Assembly: GCA_026989995.1 (NCBI GenBank)
Contig: JALSIO010000760.1
Span: forward strand, 1-9,691
Direction: 5' to 3'
Source: Myxococcales bacterium
GTDB taxonomy: Bacteria > Myxococcota_A > UBA9160 > JALSIO01
DNA: 9,691 nucleotides
The position numbers were made by a program, and so were the translations under genes. Positions 7,038 through 9,691 of the stretch are shown piece after piece (position 1 is the first letter of the stretch; every line of letters starts with the position of its first letter). Below the pieces are notes generated by a model. That model searched no databases and was not told the origin of the DNA. It was given only the letters and a program-made list of their open reading frames with translations.

Positions 7038-7960
7038 GCCCGGCGATCCGGCACTTCCTGAGCGTCGCCGACTGGTCGGCCGAGGAGCTCCTGGCCATGC
7101 TCGACCGCGCCCGGGAGCTCAAGCGCCTGCACGCGCGGGGGCGGCGGCCGCGCACCCTCGAGGGGCTGACCCTCGCGCTCTACTTCGAGAAGCCGTCACT
7201 GCGCACCCACGTCACCTTCGAGGCCGGCATGACCCAGCTCGGGGGGCACGCCATCCTGCTGCACCGCGGGCAGGTCGGCGTGGGGACCCGCGAGAGCGCC
7301 GCCGACGTGGCCCGAAACCTCTCCCGGTGGATCGACGGGCTGGTGGCCCGGACCTTCAGCCACGCACTCGTCGAGGAGCTCGCCTCGCACGCGACGATCC
7401 CGGTGATCAACGGACTCACCGACCTGCTGCACCCCTGCCAGGCCATGGCGGACCTGCTGACCATCTCCGAACGAAAGCCCCTTCGGGAGGCGGAGATCGC
7501 CTACGTGGGAGACGGCAACAACGTGGCCAACTCGCTCCTGCTCGCCGCCGCGGTTCTCGGCCTCCGGCTGCGCCTCGGCACCCCGGCGAGCCACCGCCCG
7601 GCGGTACGGATCCGCGAGCGGGCGGCCGAGCTCGCCGCCCGGAGCGGCGCCCGGATCACCTTCACCGACGACCCGGTGGAGGCCGTGCGCGGGGCCGACT
7701 TCGTGTACACGGACGCCTGGACGAGCATGGGCCAGGAGCACGAGGCCGGGGAGCGGCGCCGCATCTTCGAGCCCTACCGGGTGGACGCGGCCCTGCTGGC
7801 CCACGCCCCGGACGCCCTCGTGATGCACTGCCTGCCGGCCCACCGGGGGGAGGAGATCACCGACGAGGTCCTCGACGGGGAGCGGAGCATCGTCTTCGAC
7901 CAGGCGGAGAACCGCCTCCACGCCCAGAAGGCCATCCTCGAGCGCGTCATGAGCGTCTGA
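7034..7960 (+). CDS. argF: Ornithine carbamoyltransferase
   Basis: ArgF converts ornithine and carbamoyl phosphate to citrulline, the sixth step of arginine synthesis, in the cytoplasm. The product has 308 residues, typical for the family. Carbamoyl-phosphate-binding motifs are S55-L-R-T-H59 ([15 protein letters not shown]) and H133-P-C-Q136. Ornithine-side motifs are [11 protein letters not shown] (D227, S231, M232) and HCLPAHRG with the catalytic C266. [15 protein letters not shown] is the conserved C-terminal helix. The first motif normally reads S-x-R-T-R, and its fifth residue is H59 here (R59 in E. coli). The DxWxSMG motif supports an ornithine rather than aspartate carbamoyltransferase; an acetylornithine-specific enzyme cannot be wholly excluded. 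The ATG at 7034 overlaps the argB stop, implying coupled translation. The frame is open well upstream, but only as a shadow of argB. argD is not between argB and argF. Confidence 0.96.
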   Translation: MSPAIRHFLSVADWSAEELLAMLDRARELKRLHARGRRPRTLEGLTLALYFEKPSLRTHVTFEAGMTQLGGHAILLHRGQVGVGTRESAADVARNLSRWIDGLVARTFSHALVEELASHATIPVINGLTDLLHPCQAMADLLTISERKPLREAEIAYVGDGNNVANSLLLAAAVLGLRLRLGTPASHRPAVRIRERAAELAARSGARITFTDDPVEAVRGADFVYTDAWTSMGQEHEAGERRRIFEPYRVDAALLAHAPDALVMHCLPAHRGEEITDEVLDGERSIVFDQAENRLHAQKAILERVMSV

Positions 7961-7962
7961 GG

Positions 7963-8017
7963 GCCCTCGCCCCGCAGGGCGCCGCCCTCCCCCCGGGCGC
8001 CGCCGGAGCCCGGGCTC
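7963..8017 (+). repeat. Cluster of overlapping GC inverted and direct repeats after argF
   Basis: The 90-nt gap contains GCCCT (7963-7967), AGGGC (7976-7980) and GCCCT (7984-7988), so the middle arm can pair with either side but not both. A ten-base direct repeat GGGCGCCGCC occurs at 7977-7986 and 7995-8004. A perfect 12-nt palindrome GAGCCCGGGCTC lies at 8006-8017. No T-run follows. It may act as a transcript boundary or as an attenuator for the downstream chaperone genes, but the high GC content makes chance repeats common. Confidence 0.4.
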
Positions 8018-8050
8018 AGCTTCGGGGCCCCCTCCGCCGAATGAAGGGCC

Positions 8051-9277
8051 ATGGAGACGAGCCGGGACCGGTGCATTCCGCGCCTCGCCCCGGGCTGCAA
8101 CCCCTCCTCGCTGCGCCTGAGCCCGGCGCAGGCCTACCTGCTCTCACGGGTCGACGGCGCCACCCCGTGGCGCCTGCTCCGGGAGATCGGCGGGCTCGCG
8201 CCGGAGGAGGCGGAGGCCAGCCTGCGGGCGTGGCTCGCCTCCGGCTTGATCGAGCTCGGCGGGGAGGCCGGGCGCGGCGGTCCGGGCGCGGCGCCCCGGC
8301 AGCGGGCGACCCGGCCGCCGACGGTCGGGCCGTGCACCGGGTCGCGAAACGAGACGCCGCCGGCGCCGGATCCGGAGCTCGACATCCCCGTCGAGGTGCA
8401 GGAGCGGATCCTGGCCTTCGAGGCCCGCCTCGATGCCCCCTACCACGAGCTGCTCGGGGTTCCCCCGGATGCGGGCCGCCGGGAGCTGCGCCGGGCCTAC
8501 TTCGCCCTCTCCAGGGAGTTCCACCCGGACCGCTACTTCGGGCGGAAGGTGGGACCCTTCGGGGCCCGGCTCGAGCGCATCTTCCGCCGGCTCACCGAGG
8601 CCTACGAGATGCTCGGGGACCCGGCCGCCCGGGCGGCGGCCCGCGACTCCCGGGCCGCCGAGGAGCGGAGCCGCGCCGCCGCGGGGCGCCCCGAGGGCCC
8701 GCTGCTGCGCCGGCTGCGGGCGGAACAGGAGGCCCGGCGCCTGAAGGCCAAGAGCTTCTTCGAGACCGGCATGGCGGCCGCAGCCGCGGAGCGCTTCGCG
8801 GAGGCGGCGGCGGCCGTCCGCATGGCTCTCGCCTTCGACCCGGAAAATGCCCTCTACCGGGAGCGTTTCGCCGCCGTGCAGGCCCGGGCCCGCGAGGAGC
8901 GGGCGCGAAGGCTCCTCGCCGAGGCGGACGCGGCCTTCGAGCTCCGGGACTACGCCGAGGCCCTCGACGCCTACGAGGCGGCGCTCGCCGAGGCACCCGC
9001 CGATCCTCGGGCGCACCAGCGGGCGGCGCTGCTCGCCCTCCGCGTCCGGGGCGACCTCCGGGCGGCCCGGGAATACGCGCTGCGCGCGTGCGAGCTCGAG
9101 CCCGAGGTGGCTGCCCACCACCGCCTCCTCGGGCAGGTGTACGCCTCCGCGGGGCTCCACCGCAATGCCCGCCGCGAGTTCAGGCGGGCCCTCGAGCTCG
9201 ACCCGGGCGACGCCGAGGCACGCCGGGAGCTGCGCGCGCTGCGCCGCCGGGGCCTGCTTTCGGGAGGGAGTGCATGA
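8051..9277 (+). CDS. J-domain protein with N-terminal winged-helix-like region and C-terminal TPR repeats
   Basis: This is a 408-residue probable Hsp70 co-chaperone. J domains stimulate the ATPase of DnaK and hand it clients. Residues about 21-68 (RLSPAQAYLLSRVDG, then a helix and SGLIEL) resemble a small winged-helix fold seen at the N-terminus of some deltaproteobacterial J proteins. Residues 69-112 are a Gly/Pro/Arg-rich, probably disordered linker. Residues about 130-195 are a J domain (YHELLGV; the essential H158-P159-D160; LTEAYEMLGDP). The stretch after HPD (RYFGRKVGPFGARLERIF) is longer than in classic DnaJ. From about 234 to 400 there are roughly four TPR-like helix pairs (for example DYAEALDAYEAALAEAP and ARREFRRALELDP). 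There is no glycine/phenylalanine region and no zinc-finger cysteine repeats, so it is not DnaJ itself. The ATG at 8051 has only a very close AAGGG upstream. Its stop overlaps the dnaK ATG (ATGA, 9274-9277), strongly implying that the adjacent Hsp70 is its partner. Confidence 0.85.
   Translation: METSRDRCIPRLAPGCNPSSLRLSPAQAYLLSRVDGATPWRLLREIGGLAPEEAEASLRAWLASGLIELGGEAGRGGPGAAPRQRATRPPTVGPCTGSRNETPPAPDPELDIPVEVQERILAFEARLDAPYHELLGVPPDAGRRELRRAYFALSREFHPDRYFGRKVGPFGARLERIFRRLTEAYEMLGDPAARAAARDSRAAEERSRAAAGRPEGPLLRRLRAEQEARRLKAKSFFETGMAAAAAERFAEAAAAVRMALAFDPENALYRERFAAVQARAREERARRLLAEADAAFELRDYAEALDAYEAALAEAPADPRAHQRAALLALRVRGDLRAAREYALRACELEPEVAAHHRLLGQVYASAGLHRNARREFRRALELDPGDAEARRELRALRRRGLLSGGSA
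9262..9267 (+). promoter_or_regulatory. Ribosome-binding site of dnaK inside the J-TPR gene
   Basis: GGGAGG at 9262-9267 is a strong Shine-Dalgarno six nt before the dnaK ATG at 9274. It lies within the last codons of the upstream gene, so dnaK can be translated both by coupling and by independent initiation. Confidence 0.65.
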
Positions 9278-9691
9278 CACGCGTGATCGGCATCGACCTC
9301 GGCACCACCAACTCCTGCGTGGCGCTCTACGAGAACGGCCAGCACATGGTGATTCCCAATGCCGCGGGCTACCCGACCACGCCGTCGATCTTCGCGCTCA
9401 CGGAAGACGGCGAGCGGCTCGTGGGCCATCCCGCCCGCCGGCAGGCGGTGACCAACGCCCGGGGCACGGTGCACGCCTCGAAGCGGCTGATCGGGCGCCG
9501 CTTCGAGTCCGAGGAGGTCCAGCGGGCACGGGAGCGGGTGGCCTACGAGATCGTGCGGGGATCCCACGACGACCCCCGCGTGCGACTCTTCGGACGGGAG
9601 TTCACCTGCACGGAGATCGCCGGCATCATCCTCCGGGAGATGCGTGCCGTGGCCGAGGCCTACCTCGGCGAGGAGGTGCGCAAGGCGGTGA
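9274..9691 (+). CDS. dnaK: Hsp70 chaperone DnaK, 3'-truncated
   Basis: DnaK is the ATP-driven chaperone that binds exposed hydrophobic segments of client proteins. Only the first 139 residues, part of the nucleotide-binding domain, are in the window. The phosphate-1 loop VIGIDLGTTNSCVA begins at residue 4. It is followed by TTPSIFAL, the segment ERLVGHPARRQAVTN and SKRLIGRRF, all classic Hsp70 landmarks; the frame is still open at the edge (YLGEEVRKAV). The start is an ATG in a four-base overlap with the J-TPR gene. It stands next to a J-TPR gene instead of the usual grpE and dnaJ, so it may be a second, specialised Hsp70 paralogue; the missing substrate-binding domain would be needed to judge this. 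Confidence 0.93.
   Translation, partial: MTRVIGIDLGTTNSCVALYENGQHMVIPNAAGYPTTPSIFALTEDGERLVGHPARRQAVTNARGTVHASKRLIGRRFESEEVQRARERVAYEIVRGSHDDPRVRLFGREFTCTEIAGIILREMRAVAEAYLGEEVRKAV

Noticed and set aside
1..9691. CRISPR array, tRNA, rRNA or insertion sequence
   Set aside because: No regularly spaced repeats, no cloverleaf-like sequence and no transposase were seen; noncoding gaps are only 41, 122, 180 and 90 nt.

Overview
The window is a very GC-rich (roughly 70-75% by eye) bacterial chromosome segment with all genes on the plus strand. It carries housekeeping genes, tight 4-nt gene overlaps and no sign of mobile elements, RNA genes or CRISPR. The gene content suggests a GC-rich bacterium from a deltaproteobacterial-type phylum (Myxococcota, Desulfobacterota, Binatota or similar). 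The clues are folate-dependent TrmFO, HslVU, an ArgB with the N-terminal helix of arginine-sensitive enzymes, and a J-domain/TPR gene fused by overlap to dnaK. This placement is an inference, not a demonstration.

Region 1 (1-1737) holds the 3' part of dprA (DNA uptake/recombination mediator) and, 41 nt downstream, an intact phytanoyl-CoA dioxygenase (PhyH)-family Fe(II)/2-oxoglutarate oxygenase. In many bacteria dprA is followed by topA and then trmFO-xerC-hslV-hslU. Here the PhyH gene sits where topA would be expected.

Region 2 (1738-6005) is a 122-nt GC-rich gap containing strong inverted repeats, then trmFO, xerC, hslV and hslU. These four genes are chained by three successive 4-nt start/stop overlaps (GTGA, ATGA, GTGA). 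They encode a tRNA m5U54 methyltransferase, a chromosome-dimer-resolution recombinase, and the two subunits of the HslVU ATP-dependent protease. They are almost certainly one operon.

Region 3 (6006-7960) is a 180-nt gap with two hairpins, one of them terminator-like, then argB (TTG start) and argF overlapping by ATGA. These are steps two and six of arginine synthesis. argD, often found between them, is absent here.

Region 4 (7961-9691) is a 90-nt gap full of mutually exclusive GC hairpins. It is followed by a 408-aa protein with a winged-helix-like N-terminus, a J domain and TPR repeats, overlapping by ATGA the start of a dnaK (Hsp70) gene that runs off the window. The pair looks like a dedicated co-chaperone and its Hsp70.

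No wholly unknown system was identified. The items most worth a second look are the PhyH gene in the topA slot, the hairpin abutting the trmFO ribosome-binding site, the extended HslV propeptide, unusual residues in ArgB and ArgF, the WH-J-TPR/DnaK pair, and a marked excess of the hexamer CTCGAG.
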